This document shows, piece after piece, positions 6,777 through 13,907 of a stretch of 59,332 nucleotides of DNA. The notes below the pieces were generated by a model. That model worked only from the letters and a program-made list of their open reading frames with translations, searched no databases and had not been told where the DNA came from. A program made the translations under genes and the position numbers. Position 1 is the first letter of the stretch; every line of letters begins with the position of its first letter. This stretch comes from a virus: positions 1 through 59,332 of the IMG/VR virus record IMGVR_UViG_3300046463_000857. One strand, 5' to 3'.

Positions 6777-7562
6777 TTACCACTGATATTGCAAACCGCC
6801 CGAGATGGTCACCGGGTGAGGCCCAGTGTAGCCGTCGTCCGGAGGTGTATAATACCCTGTTGGCCGGGGGATGACCCCGTTTATGATACCAGGAAAACCG
6901 GTGCCCGAGTTAAATACCCAGGCCGGATTCATAGAGCCGCTGATTTCCACCACCTCAAAAGAGGCGGTGCAATGCACCACATGCTGGCAGTCGCCACACG
7001 ATATGTGACAACGCCAAACTGCGCCGTTGTAACCAATGACATCCGCAGGGTTCAATCCGAATGGCGGAATGCCGAGCTGAGAAAACGGTGGAATCTGTGT
7101 TCCTGGCAAACCTACCGGTCCTCCGAGTGCCCCGGTAGGAGGGTTCACAATCGGTGTCGGAATCAGATTATTCCAGGACGGGATGCTCAACGTGATTCGG
7201 TTCTGTGCGATAAGCTGCCCCTGGTCGATGGTATACAGCATGCCTGCCGCTGCTACGCCCCAACCAGAAGACACACAGTCCGGCCATGTAACGAGAATCA
7301 AATCCCCGTCGCCGATTAAGAAAATTCCGGGAGGGTCGTTCACCAACTTGTTGTTGCCTGCGGAATCCGTATGACCGACGCCCCAAGCACTGGTGCAATT
7401 CGGCACCGTATACATGTTGTTGGTGGTATTCAGGAGATTGTTTGGCGTCCCCTGATACGGTGAACCGTAGACCTGGAGGGCCAGTGAACAACCATTGTCC
7501 ACCGCAACCGCAGGCAACGCGAAGAAAAGCAAACCGGCCAGAAATGAGAAAAGTTTTTTCAT
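6777..7562 (-). CDS. Large secreted hypothetical protein
   Basis: A 261-aa protein with a textbook signal peptide (MKKLFSFLAGLLFFALPAVAV) and a mature start DNGCSLALQVYG. The body is rich in Gly, Pro, Asn and aromatic residues with several cysteines (VTWPDC, HISCGDCQHVVHC), a composition typical of extracellular beta proteins. The Cys shortly after the cleavage site and the C-S-hydrophobic pattern link it to the proteins at 3818 and 7567. It is separated from the next upstream gene by only 4 nt. Function unknown; surface exclusion or envelope binding is conceivable. Confidence 0.68.
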   Translation of the reverse strand: MKKLFSFLAGLLFFALPAVAVDNGCSLALQVYGSPYQGTPNNLLNTTNNMYTVPNCTSAWGVGHTDSAGNNKLVNDPPGIFLIGDGDLILVTWPDCVSSGWGVAAAGMLYTIDQGQLIAQNRITLSIPSWNNLIPTPIVNPPTGALGGPVGLPGTQIPPFSQLGIPPFGLNPADVIGYNGAVWRCHISCGDCQHVVHCTASFEVVEISGSMNPAWVFNSGTGFPGIINGVIPRPTGYYTPPDDGYTGPHPVTISGGLQYQW

Positions 7563-7566
7563 GGGG

Positions 7567-8115
7567 TTAGATGTCGAGGATTGGAATCAGGTGACGGGGC
7601 AGCACTGGCCGAAAAGCCAAAACATTCCCGGGTGAAAAAATACTGCCACTGTCTGGTGAAGGCGCACAGACCGGCGCGAGCGTGAGGCATTGCCAGTGCA
7701 ACTGATACGGAGTCGCCGGGTCAATGTAAAATTGCCAGGAGCCGCCCGAGTAACCGCGCGGCAACCGAATCCAAACAGCCATCTGGTCCATGGTCACTCC
7801 GTTCGAGTCAATCATTTTGTAGAGCCCGTTGATAACTACCGGGTCCGCTGGCCCCCAAGTGGTGTTGCCAAGCTGGTCGTCAGTGCAGGGATAGTTAATT
7901 GTCCAGATGTCGTTGTTATGAACCGGAATCGGGGTGAGCCAATTTGAGCCCAGGTTGAACACCGAGTTATCCGAGTGATGAATCGAAATGTTCGGTGAGT
8001 TGGTGCTCATGTCGTATTCACCATGCGCGACGAACGAGCAAGTGGTGGTTTGTGCTGTAGCTGAAAGACAGCCCAGCAGGGCTACCAACAACGCAGCGAT
8101 TTTTTTCTTTATCAT
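7567..8115 (-). CDS. Secreted hypothetical protein
   Basis: A 182-aa protein with signal peptide MIKKKIAALLVALLGCLSATAQ and mature start TTTCSFVAHGEYD. It is beta-rich with WTINYPCTDD, GGSWQFYIDPA and a paired-cysteine region (LHWQCLTLAPVC). It resembles the proteins at 6777 and 3818 in architecture and in the C-S-F opening, and its FYIDPATPYQLHWQC segment recalls FHMDCDLS of the 3308 gene product. Probably a divergent paralogous family. No enzyme motif seen. Confidence 0.66.
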   Translation of the reverse strand: MIKKKIAALLVALLGCLSATAQTTTCSFVAHGEYDMSTNSPNISIHHSDNSVFNLGSNWLTPIPVHNNDIWTINYPCTDDQLGNTTWGPADPVVINGLYKMIDSNGVTMDQMAVWIRLPRGYSGGSWQFYIDPATPYQLHWQCLTLAPVCAPSPDSGSIFSPGNVLAFRPVLPRHLIPILDI

Positions 8116-8157
8116 GTGTTTTTGTTTTTCTAACCGTAGTTTGCCTCCTGAGCAAAA

Positions 8158-8490
8158 TTAAGACGGAATGTGGTCAGGGTCGAGTCCCATCCGTTTCGCG
8201 ACTTCCTTGAATTCGTCCCCGTGGTGCGTTCTGCGCCGTGCGTGAAAATCTGCGGCAGCGTGGCACAACTCGTGGACTAAAAAAGGCACCACCCGGTGCG
8301 CCTTCCAGCCCCGCTTGAATTGATTCGAAACGATAATTCGATTCCAGGGATAATACTCCGCGCGGTGATGCGGTTGCGACGTGCGGTCGAAGCTCACCAG
8401 GATGCACGGAGGAAGCGGCCTGCCCACCGCAAAAAAAATTGGCCGGTAAAGCATCACCAACACGCGCAGATAGTCGTTGTCGATTTTCAC
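8158..8490 (-). CDS. SprT-like zinc metalloprotease, short form
   Basis: A 110-aa protein from a GTG that overlaps the upstream stop (GTGA). The active site VHELCHAAADFH (His73-Glu74-x-x-His77) is an HExxH zincin motif, followed by HHGDEFKEVAKRMGL, where a further histidine can bind zinc. This arrangement is that of the SprT/Spartan family, which in eukaryotes cuts DNA-crosslinked proteins. It lacks the C-terminal zinc ribbon found in the second SprT-like protein at 35005. Phage roles are not established. Family call from motif; substrate unknown. Confidence 0.75.
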   Translation of the reverse strand: MKIDNDYLRVLVMLYRPIFFAVGRPLPPCILVSFDRTSQPHHRAEYYPWNRIIVSNQFKRGWKAHRVVPFLVHELCHAAADFHARRRTHHGDEFKEVAKRMGLDPDHIPS

Positions 8491-8909
8491 AGGTGCGACA
8501 TTTTTTCTTTGACGAATTCTCGCTCCGCGGCTAGCACTTCGATTTGCGCGGTGAACGCAATGCACTGCTTGGCGAGCTTGTCCTGCTCCGGGGTGCAGCG
8601 GTAGACGTAGTAGTGCTGCGCCTGGAAGCGCACCTTTGCCCCATCGAGCTTAACCCAATACATTTTGGATTGATACCGGGAATAAGCTTCCGACAAAACA
8701 ACGCCGTGTTTAAACTCGTTGCCGTGGAAAATCCATGCGTCGAATCTTTCGAACGCGGGACCTTCTTCTTTTGGTTTGAACGGCTTGTCGATTGCCTCCT
8801 TGGCAGCCGCTAAACTCTCCACAGTCCGTTCCCGGCCACGAAGCTCGAACAGCCAGTTGTTCTCTTGTTCCTGATAAGTGATTTTGATTTCTTTGTATGT
8901 CGTTTCCAT
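8487..8909 (-). CDS. Hypothetical 140-aa protein
   Basis: Begins METTYKEIKITYQEQ, 4 nt after the preceding stop; a longer start at 8957 is possible but overlaps the upstream gene. Aromatic and charged, with WIFHGNEFKHGV, KMYWVKLDGAKV and a helical C-terminal end (IEVLAAEREFVKEKMSHL). It couples to the SprT-like gene through a GTGA overlap. No recognised domain; the regular alternation suggests a small alpha/beta fold. Confidence 0.55.
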   Translation of the reverse strand: METTYKEIKITYQEQENNWLFELRGRERTVESLAAAKEAIDKPFKPKEEGPAFERFDAWIFHGNEFKHGVVLSEAYSRYQSKMYWVKLDGAKVRFQAQHYYVYRCTPEQDKLAKQCIAFTAQIEVLAAEREFVKEKMSHL

Positions 8910-8913
8910 AAAA

Positions 8914-9096
8914 TTAAGCACTGAGAGATTTTCCGGCGCAAAATCCGGTCGCGCCAATCAAGGGCGTCTCAACCACCAGCGCCAACAGGTCGATTCCACG
9001 ATGCGTAGGAAACGGATATCCGGAAACCCACCAGAGCGCGGGGAACAAAACACCGGCACCGATTCCCAAAATCCACGGCAGATACTTCTTCTTCAT
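8914..9096 (-). CDS. Small membrane protein
   Basis: A 60-aa protein MKKKYLPWILGIGAGVLFPALWW... with one strong membrane span near the N-terminus and a second, weaker hydrophobic stretch (LLALVVETPLIGATGF). The basic start places the N-terminus in the cytoplasm. The internal ATG at 9096 was chosen because it follows AGGCGC and because the upstream in-frame extension is not hydrophobic or conserved-looking. Function unknown. Confidence 0.5.
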   Translation of the reverse strand: MKKKYLPWILGIGAGVLFPALWWVSGYPFPTHRGIDLLALVVETPLIGATGFCAGKSLSA

Positions 9097-9121
9097 GCGC
9101 CTACTGTAGCAGGTTGTTGGT

Positions 9122-9262
9122 CTACCAGAAACCACATTCGTCGTGATATCGCCCATGGGTCCCAGGGAGCAAGTCCCACAGACGACAGCCGTGCCGCCAG
9201 GACTCCCAGCAGCAGTGGACGAAGCAACAGAGAAGCCCGATTGCGAATTTGATTCGCGTCAT
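9122..9262 (-). CDS. Possible 46-aa Cys/Trp-rich peptide
   Basis: The ATG overlaps the stop of the 9259-9453 gene as ATGA, and the frame stays open for 46 codons (MTRIKFAIGLLCCFVHCCWES...). The hydrophobic, Cys-rich start could be a signal or membrane segment. The other frames of this stretch are also open for some distance, so coding is uncertain. Confidence 0.32.
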   Translation of the reverse strand: MTRIKFAIGLLCCFVHCCWESWRHGCRLWDLLPGTHGRYHDECGFW

Positions 9263-9453
9263 ATTCTTGAACGGATATGCACCTCGTTCTTCGGAACGAG
9301 ATGGAGCTGATACCGCGAATCCACCAGCAAATATTTATCGGCGGGCACCTTGTGCTTCAGGTGGTCGCTTAAACAGCAGAGGCGATACCATTGCCCTTGG
9401 TAGACGCAATCAAACTCCGCTTTGTCCATTCCGGTTCGATATCGATACTTCAT
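9259..9453 (-). CDS. Hypothetical 64-aa protein
   Basis: MKYRYRTGMDKAEFDCVYQG... with YRLCCLSDHLKHKV and YLLVDSRYQLHLVPKNEV. A compact, probably beta-rich protein with three cysteines. It is the first gene of the leftward run after the repeat-rich gap at 9454-9925, so its promoter must lie in that gap. No recognised family. Confidence 0.5.
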   Translation of the reverse strand: MKYRYRTGMDKAEFDCVYQGQWYRLCCLSDHLKHKVPADKYLLVDSRYQLHLVPKNEVHIRSRI

Positions 9454-9496
9454 GAAACCAATTTAGCACACCTTCAGCGGTTGTCAAATCTTGTTT

Positions 9497-9528
9497 TTGT
9501 CAGAAAAATGACCCTATTTTTCTGACAA
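9497..9528. repeat. 13-bp perfect inverted repeat
   Basis: TTGTCAGAAAAAT (9497-9509), spacer GACCCT, then ATTTTTCTGACAA (9516-9528). The stem is AT-rich and symmetric, so it could be a bidirectional terminator-like hairpin or a dimeric protein-binding operator upstream of the 9453 gene. Confidence 0.8.
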
Positions 9529-9834
9529 AGTAAAGTCCGCGTTTTCTTTCATAAGCCCCTCGATGTCAAGAATTTTATTTCTCGGTATATCCACTAAGCG
9601 GGGCTCAGACGCCCGCGAACCCCCCAGGCCGACCCTCGAACTTTAACGATAAAGACTCGACGCCGAGGGCCGGTCGGCGCGCCTGGGCCTGGGGTGGCGC
9701 GTTGTGTTGACAATACGCCATAGAAACCAGCGAACGTTAACGATAAAGCACGCAATCGGGCCGACATCCAGGCCGCTCGACCATAAATCAGTGCAGAAAT
9801 TGCACCGAGCGCCCGATTTTCGCTTACCGGCAAG

Positions 9835-9910
9835 AGTGAGACAGAATGGCACACAGTGGGCCAGGATGACACAGTGAGACAGAATGGCACAAGTGAGACA
9901 AAATGGCACA
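9835..9910. repeat. Four tandem iterons, consensus AGTGAGACAGAATGGCACA
   Basis: Copies start at 9835, 9855 (degenerate: AGTGGGCCAGGATGACACA), 9873 and 9892, so the period is 18-20 bp. They are flanked by two palindromes, GTGCA-N5-TGCAC at 9791-9805 and 9911-9925; the second touches the stop codon of the next gene. Confidence 0.75.
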
Positions 9911-9925
9911 GTGCAATTATTGCAC

Positions 9926-10654
9926 TCATGTCTGGGCGTCCACAAGCTCTGCCTGAAGTGTGGCCTCGATGTTCTGCTGCTCTGCCTTGGCAAGCTGCTG
10001 GTCAAACACCAGGGCACGCGGAGAGGTGGATGCACTGGCCTTCGACATCGCGTCAGCAATGGCGCTGTGAATCTCCTGCGATGTCGGTCCGCTGTCGTCG
10101 TTCTCTTCCTTGAGTCGGCGCGCGCGGTCCGGCGTCGTGTCGTTGAGAGCGTAATAAGACATCATGTGCGCCTTCTCAATCGCTGAAGTAAGGTCAGTCA
10201 AACCGCGTGCAGAAAATTTGCGTTCGACAACCTTGTCACCGTTCTTGCTCGTGGTCTCAGTCTCCTGGAATAGCTGCGCGAAAAGCTCCTGGTCGTTCAT
10301 GTCATACAGCCGCTTCACTGCGCGCTCCAACACCATTCGCATCCGAGTAATCTGTCCGAAGTTCAGCGTGCGGTTGACCATCCGCTCAATCTCTTTTGGT
10401 TTCGCATTCTTCTTGAGCGTAACAATGGGCTGAATCTTTTCCTTCCATTGCTCTTCGTCAACCATGCGCTGCAATGCGACAGCGTCAATCTTGCACTCTG
10501 CTGCGGTGCGCGCGACATCGCCACTGGTCGCGAGGTAAACCATGAACACATTCTGACGGTCCATTTCAACGACAGGCAAATTGTCTGGCGTCTTCACCAG
10601 GGCCACGACCTTGCGTCGTTGTCTGCGTGCTTCCTTGGCTTCGAATTCGTCCAT
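9926..10654 (-). CDS. Possible terminase small subunit (HTH DNA-binding, helical)
   Basis: A 242-aa protein from MDEFEAKEARRQRR; GGAG lies 8 nt upstream and the previous gene stops 2 nt before. Residues ~35-65 form an HTH-like unit (MVYLATSGDVARTAAECKI, ALQRMVDEEQW) of the kind used by small terminases to recognise packaging sites. Long helices follow (IERMVNRTLNFGQITRMRMVLERAV) suited to ring oligomerisation, and the C-terminal part is Ala/Gln-rich. Immediately downstream are iterons and palindromes that could be its binding site. No large terminase follows, which weakens the call; a different HTH regulator is the alternative. Confidence 0.45.
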   Translation of the reverse strand: MDEFEAKEARRQRRKVVALVKTPDNLPVVEMDRQNVFMVYLATSGDVARTAAECKIDAVALQRMVDEEQWKEKIQPIVTLKKNAKPKEIERMVNRTLNFGQITRMRMVLERAVKRLYDMNDQELFAQLFQETETTSKNGDKVVERKFSARGLTDLTSAIEKAHMMSYYALNDTTPDRARRLKEENDDSGPTSQEIHSAIADAMSKASASTSPRALVFDQQLAKAEQQNIEATLQAELVDAQT

Positions 10655-10656
10655 GC

Positions 10657-11034
10657 TCAACTCCAATCCACTGGGAAAAGTATTTCGATTGACTTGCGCC
10701 GATACCAGCCGGTGCCGCGCGGTCCATTGCTCAATCGCATGAACCACTGATAGTCCGCTGGCAGCCATTGAGGTGGTGAGTCGTGCGCGGTGAAAAGCAA
10801 CGTGCCGCAGTGGCCGCAATGCTTCGAGCCCAGGTCCACAAAAACTTTCGCGCCACGCGTGTTCATGCGGCACTGTGGGCACCAGTGCCCGGAGTGCGCG
10901 CGATTCCATTTCTTAATCGGCTGCGGGGGCTGCCACTGAGACAGAGGCTGGCCAGGAATTGTGATTCGCAAATCACTGACTGGGGTGTTAAACACCGAAA
11001 GGTCTGCGGGGAATAATTGGTCGAAGATGCTCAT
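10657..11034 (-). CDS. Zinc-ribbon hypothetical protein
   Basis: A 125-aa protein, MSIFDQLFPADLSVF..., with a four-cysteine zinc ribbon: HWCPQC and, ~20 residues later, KHCGHCG. The C-terminal part is Trp-rich (WLPADYQWFMRL). Pro-rich N-terminal residues may be an unfolded tail. The gene ends 2 nt before the possible small terminase, with which it probably forms an operon. Zinc ribbons usually bind nucleic acid or protein; no specific family. Confidence 0.58.
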   Translation of the reverse strand: MSIFDQLFPADLSVFNTPVSDLRITIPGQPLSQWQPPQPIKKWNRAHSGHWCPQCRMNTRGAKVFVDLGSKHCGHCGTLLFTAHDSPPQWLPADYQWFMRLSNGPRGTGWYRRKSIEILFPVDWS

Positions 11035-11186
11035 TGAGGTTTGGGTTGGTTGGCAGCCCACCATTGCTGGCGAGCCCGCTGGCGAAGCTCAGCATGGGCC
11101 TGCCGCGCGAGTTGCTGTGTGCTTCGGCCTGACTTGGCAAAAAGCCGCTTCGTCGCCTGGGCGTGCTTCTGTTGGTGTTTCGGCAC
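11031..11186 (-). CDS. Small basic protein (GTG start)
   Basis: A 51-aa peptide rich in Lys, Arg, Gln and Ala (PKHQQKHAQATKRLFAK, QLARQAHAELRQRARQQWW). The stop overlaps the next ATG as ATGA. The GTG lies exactly 7 nt after GCGACT, as in the gene at 14075, and both read ATGTGCCG at the start. Other frames are open here too. The composition suggests a nucleic-acid-binding peptide. The shared promoter motif is the main support. Confidence 0.45.
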   Translation of the reverse strand: MPKHQQKHAQATKRLFAKSGRSTQQLARQAHAELRQRARQQWWAANQPKPQ

Positions 11187-11199
11187 ATAAAACAGTCGC
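11187..11199 (-). promoter_or_regulatory. GCGACT-N7 putative phage promoter motif
   Basis: Minus strand: GCGACT, GTTTTAT, then the GTG start. It is a near match to the copy before 14075 (GCGACT, ATTATAT, GTG). Confidence 0.5.
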
Positions 11200-11484
11200 G
11201 GCCCGGGCCGGACTTGTCAATTACTCGATTGTATTGCCGAACCGTCAACATGTATATCCAACATGGGTTCCCACTTCTCTGTATAAAAAGTGTGGTTAAC
11301 CGGTATTCTCATATTTATTATAAAATAATCTTGTGCGTATATGAAAGATATACCATGTTATGCATGCTTTTGGCGTAGAGAAGTGAAAACCCGAGTTGGA
11401 TATAGATGTTGGTGGATGCACAATAGAAAGAAGTTGACAACTGGGCGATTCGGCGCGACGTCTATATGTCGAAACGTCATCACT
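11187..11484. other. AT-rich divergent intergenic region
   Basis: It separates the leftward and rightward gene blocks. It is much more AT-rich than its surroundings (TATTTATTATAAAATAATC near 11310-11328), as expected for a bidirectional promoter. GCGACG-TCTATAT at 11455-11467 is a variant of the GCGACT motif, 17 nt before the ATG at 11485. TTGACA occurs at 11434-11439 without an obvious -10 at normal spacing. No gene is convincing here. Confidence 0.5.
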
Positions 11485-12270
11485 ATGAAAAAACTTGAGC
11501 CAGCCCAGCAGCGGGACCTTCGCCGGAAGGCGATGTCCCTGGAACAATTCAACTTCACCCATACTACTCTGCTTGAGCAGCAGCCTGGGGGAGCGGCAGC
11601 CTTGAAGTGGAAGCTGGAGCGGCATTACGGCATGGTTCATCCAGCCCTGCCAAAGATAGGCATCGTGTGGATGGAAAAACCAAACCATACAGCCAAGTCA
11701 TTGTGGGACGTCCGCGTGTCAGTGTGCGGCTATCCCTGCGTAATCGGCTGCGCCCAGGGCGGCTTCAGCATCACCGAGAAAATGCTGAGGTTCGCGGACA
11801 TGACTCGCCTGTATTTTTGGAAGTATCGAGTGCGAGGCAAGACAGAGCCGTCCGATGCGGATTTCAATTTTTCGAAAGCCCAGGCAGAGCTTGACCTGCT
11901 GCAAGAAACAGAGTTGAAAACTTTTCTGGACAATCAGGCGAAATTCCTCACGTCTATCAACATCCTGAAATTGCCTGACCCGGCTGCAAAGGAATCGCGC
12001 GCACGTCCCACTGACCAATTGAATTCGCGCATGGGCAGCCTCCAGCTTGACTTCGTGCATCTGAAAGAAAAACAGGACGAACTAGCAGTCAGTCTGAACG
12101 ACGTGAAGCTTGAATTGCGAGAGGCGAAACAGTTCAACGCTTCACTGGTTGGCCTGCTCAAAGAAATTTTATTCCACTTGAGCTTCATAACTACTGCACA
12201 GACCGCGCAACGCGCAAATCCGAATCAGGTTGCAGCTTCACCGGGTGATGTGTTACCGTCTGGCTCATGA
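11485..12270 (+). CDS. Hypothetical protein with C-terminal coiled coil
   Basis: A 261-aa protein from MKKLEPAQQRDLRRK; an in-frame ATG at 11341 would add 48 residues with poor coding character, so the internal ATG is preferred. The N-terminal ~120 residues are globular with Trp/Tyr/Cys. The C-terminal ~110 residues are predicted coiled coil (LDFVHLKEKQDELAVSLNDVKLELREAKQ in heptads), ending in a short hydrophobic stretch. First gene of the rightward block; it couples by ATGA to the next. No known family. Confidence 0.6.
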   Translation: MKKLEPAQQRDLRRKAMSLEQFNFTHTTLLEQQPGGAAALKWKLERHYGMVHPALPKIGIVWMEKPNHTAKSLWDVRVSVCGYPCVIGCAQGGFSITEKMLRFADMTRLYFWKYRVRGKTEPSDADFNFSKAQAELDLLQETELKTFLDNQAKFLTSINILKLPDPAAKESRARPTDQLNSRMGSLQLDFVHLKEKQDELAVSLNDVKLELREAKQFNASLVGLLKEILFHLSFITTAQTAQRANPNQVAASPGDVLPSGS

Positions 12271-12713
12271 ATCGATTTATTATTTGTCACGTTGAGAGCA
12301 CGGTGGCCCGCAAGATACTCGTGAAGCATGCGGCTGCGGCTGGCTGGAGGGCTGAGCAATCCGAATTCAATATGAATGGCGCAGCAGTCAATCCGGCCCG
12401 TGACCCGTTTTTCTTTTTGGATTACGTGCATCGTGAATACGGTTTTGCAATGGGCGGCTCTGTCGTCCACGAGCAAGGCGATTCCGTGGGCCTGGAAGAC
12501 ATGCTCGACCGCGCGCACGCTAGCCCACCTCCGTGGAATTTTCATGAGCAGCAACTTGCAGACGGAATCCGGGGCGAGATTCACGCAACCGGCAACGTGG
12601 TGCTCCGGGTTAAACTGCCACCGCATGACTTTTCACTTTTCATTCGGCGCGAGAACTTCGAAAAGTTCTGTGCTGACCACAACAAACTACGCAATCAGTT
12701 CACAAATCCATGA
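12267..12713 (+). CDS. Hypothetical 148-aa protein
   Basis: MNRFIICHVESTVARKIL... The ATG overlaps the previous stop (ATGA) and the stop overlaps the next start. It looks like a compact alpha/beta protein (DPFFFLDYVHREYGF, LPPHDFSLFIRREN). No signature recognised. Confidence 0.6.
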   Translation: MNRFIICHVESTVARKILVKHAAAAGWRAEQSEFNMNGAAVNPARDPFFFLDYVHREYGFAMGGSVVHEQGDSVGLEDMLDRAHASPPPWNFHEQQLADGIRGEIHATGNVVLRVKLPPHDFSLFIRRENFEKFCADHNKLRNQFTNP

Positions 12714-13075
12714 GCAAACAAAATCCGTTATCACCCGAAATCGCCAACCAAATCGGTGGCGCAATCCAGCGGCTGTCGCAGTTGTCTGAATCCAAAATCG
12801 TCACCCAGGAAAGCGACGCTGAAAAAGCTGGGCTGACTAACTTTTTGCAGCGGGTCGTGGTCGAGCACGCCGACGAATTAATTGCGTCCTGGTATGCCGT
12901 GCGCATGGAATACGAGCCGCTGGTGAATGGTTTTGCTGGCCTCATGGCCCGTGCGTCTGGTATCCTCAAGCGCAAAGAGGAATTCATCCGGCAGCATGAA
13001 GCCGCGAAAGCAGCGGAAGCAGCAGAGCAGCAGCAGCCGACGCCGGACAACGTGGTGCCGTTAATCAAACCATGA
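12710..13075 (+). CDS. Hypothetical helical protein
   Basis: A 121-aa, mainly helical protein (IGGAIQRLSQLSES, VEHADELIASWYAVRMEYEPLV) with an Ala/Glu/Gln-rich C-terminal segment (EAAKAAEAAEQQQ). Coupled to both neighbours by 4-bp overlaps. It could be an assembly or scaffolding-type protein, but nothing specific is seen. Confidence 0.58.
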   Translation: MSKQNPLSPEIANQIGGAIQRLSQLSESKIVTQESDAEKAGLTNFLQRVVVEHADELIASWYAVRMEYEPLVNGFAGLMARASGILKRKEEFIRQHEAAKAAEAAEQQQPTPDNVVPLIKP

Positions 13076-13266
13076 ATACTTCATTGATTGGCCGACGCGT
13101 TCTCTACCAAGCAGAGCAACAGGAAATTGTTGCGGTAGCCTACGATTCGGAATCGAGCAATTTTGTTCTGCTGGTGAAAGATGATTTGGGACGATTGAAT
13201 CAAATCAATGCCTGGGCGCATATCTTGGAGCCGCTCGAACCAAACAAATCCCTATGCACGAATTAA
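13072..13266 (+). CDS. Small beta-rich hypothetical protein
   Basis: A 64-aa protein with strand-turn-strand pattern (IGRRVLYQAEQQEIVAVAYD, NFVLLVKDDLGRLNQI) reminiscent of small SH3-like barrels. ATGA-coupled to the preceding gene. No motif-level assignment. Confidence 0.5.
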   Translation: MNTSLIGRRVLYQAEQQEIVAVAYDSESSNFVLLVKDDLGRLNQINAWAHILEPLEPNKSLCTN

Positions 13267-13598
13267 ATCACGGTGCCGCAGGCAAGGGCGACAAAGAACG
13301 CTCACCCGGCTGGAGAAACAATTACAATGAAATCCAAAACTTCCAAAAAGACGGCATCCCCGGCCTTGTCAAACTCGCGCCCGGGAGATATCGCAAGAGC
13401 TACGGTAATCCGATGCACACGCGAGGAGGAGTTTCCTTCGAAAACTTCGACACCGGGAAAGTCATCGAGTGGCGCGGCAGCTTACTTGGCAGCGTCGCGC
13501 ACTACGAAGCCACAGTCAATCGTTGCATGCCCACTGTGCCGCAGGACCAAAACGGTGACGCTTGTGGATGTCATCCCCGGCGTGCTCGGACGGACTGA
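13254..13598 (+). CDS. GKGDK-motif small phage protein, overlapping another frame
   Basis: The N-terminus reads HGAAGKGDKERSPGWRNNYN, matching a widespread short phage protein family I recognise from the G-K-G-D-K-x-R-S...N-N-Y-x-E-I pattern; members are usually 40-60 aa. Here the frame stays open to 114 aa, and most of it overlaps the next gene (13327-13668). The C-terminal half may therefore be non-functional, or a frameshift may join the frames. Function of the family unknown. Confidence 0.5.
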   Translation: MHELNHGAAGKGDKERSPGWRNNYNEIQNFQKDGIPGLVKLAPGRYRKSYGNPMHTRGGVSFENFDTGKVIEWRGSLLGSVAHYEATVNRCMPTVPQDQNGDACGCHPRRARTD

Positions 13599-13668
13599 GT
13601 ATCACTATCGATGCTCATTCGACCCGTATGTTTTCGTGGAGTCGATTGACGAGAAAGCACGAAGATGA
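13327..13668 (+). CDS. CxxC-containing hypothetical protein in an overlapping frame
   Basis: A 113-aa frame from MKSKTSKKTASP. The first ~65 residues are low-complexity Ser/Thr/Lys. The last ~45 look like real protein: ACPLCRRTKTVTLVDV..., then RTEYHYRCSF, a CxxC that could bind zinc. Its stop overlaps the next ATG as ATGA, good evidence that the 3' end is translated. It shares 272 nt with the GKGDK frame. Confidence 0.48.
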   Translation: MKSKTSKKTASPALSNSRPGDIARATVIRCTREEEFPSKTSTPGKSSSGAAAYLAASRTTKPQSIVACPLCRRTKTVTLVDVIPGVLGRTEYHYRCSFDPYVFVESIDEKARR

Positions 13669-13898
13669 AATCACCCAGGTTCGGGAAGCTTCAGTATTTT
13701 GTCTACCGGGGCTTCACCTACTCGGACTACGCGCCTCGGTTCTACAGGGCGACACGGCTGCCCGCCGAATTCTTTTTTGAATACTGGGCTCCGCGCAGCG
13801 GATGGTGTCCATCTCACAATGACCTTCCCTGGTTGCTCGACAACCTGGAGCCGCTCACGAAGACCGCAGCACGCAAGCAATGGCCCGAGGTTGTTTAA
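13665..13898 (+). CDS. Hypothetical 77-aa protein
   Basis: An aromatic, basic protein (QYFVYRGFTYSDYAPRFYRA, EFFFEYWAP) ATGA-coupled to the CxxC gene. Ends at a stop inside a GTTTAAAC palindrome (13893-13900). No family recognised. Confidence 0.52.
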   Translation: MKSPRFGKLQYFVYRGFTYSDYAPRFYRATRLPAEFFFEYWAPRSGWCPSHNDLPWLLDNLEPLTKTAARKQWPEVV

Positions 13899-13907
13899 AC
13901 GACTACT

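Larger units (their letters stand above)
9454..9925. other. 472-bp repeat-rich non-coding region (candidate packaging or origin site)
   Basis: No convincing gene. It contains a 13-bp perfect inverted repeat (9497-9528), a large GC-rich imperfect palindrome (~9617-9690) and two direct copies of CGAAC-N-TTAACGATAAAG. It also contains four tandem ~19-bp iterons and two GTGCA-N5-TGCAC palindromes. It abuts the stop of the possible small terminase gene. Such clustering of iterons and cruciform-capable DNA is seen at phage packaging sites and replication origins; which of these applies is inference. Confidence 0.6.
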
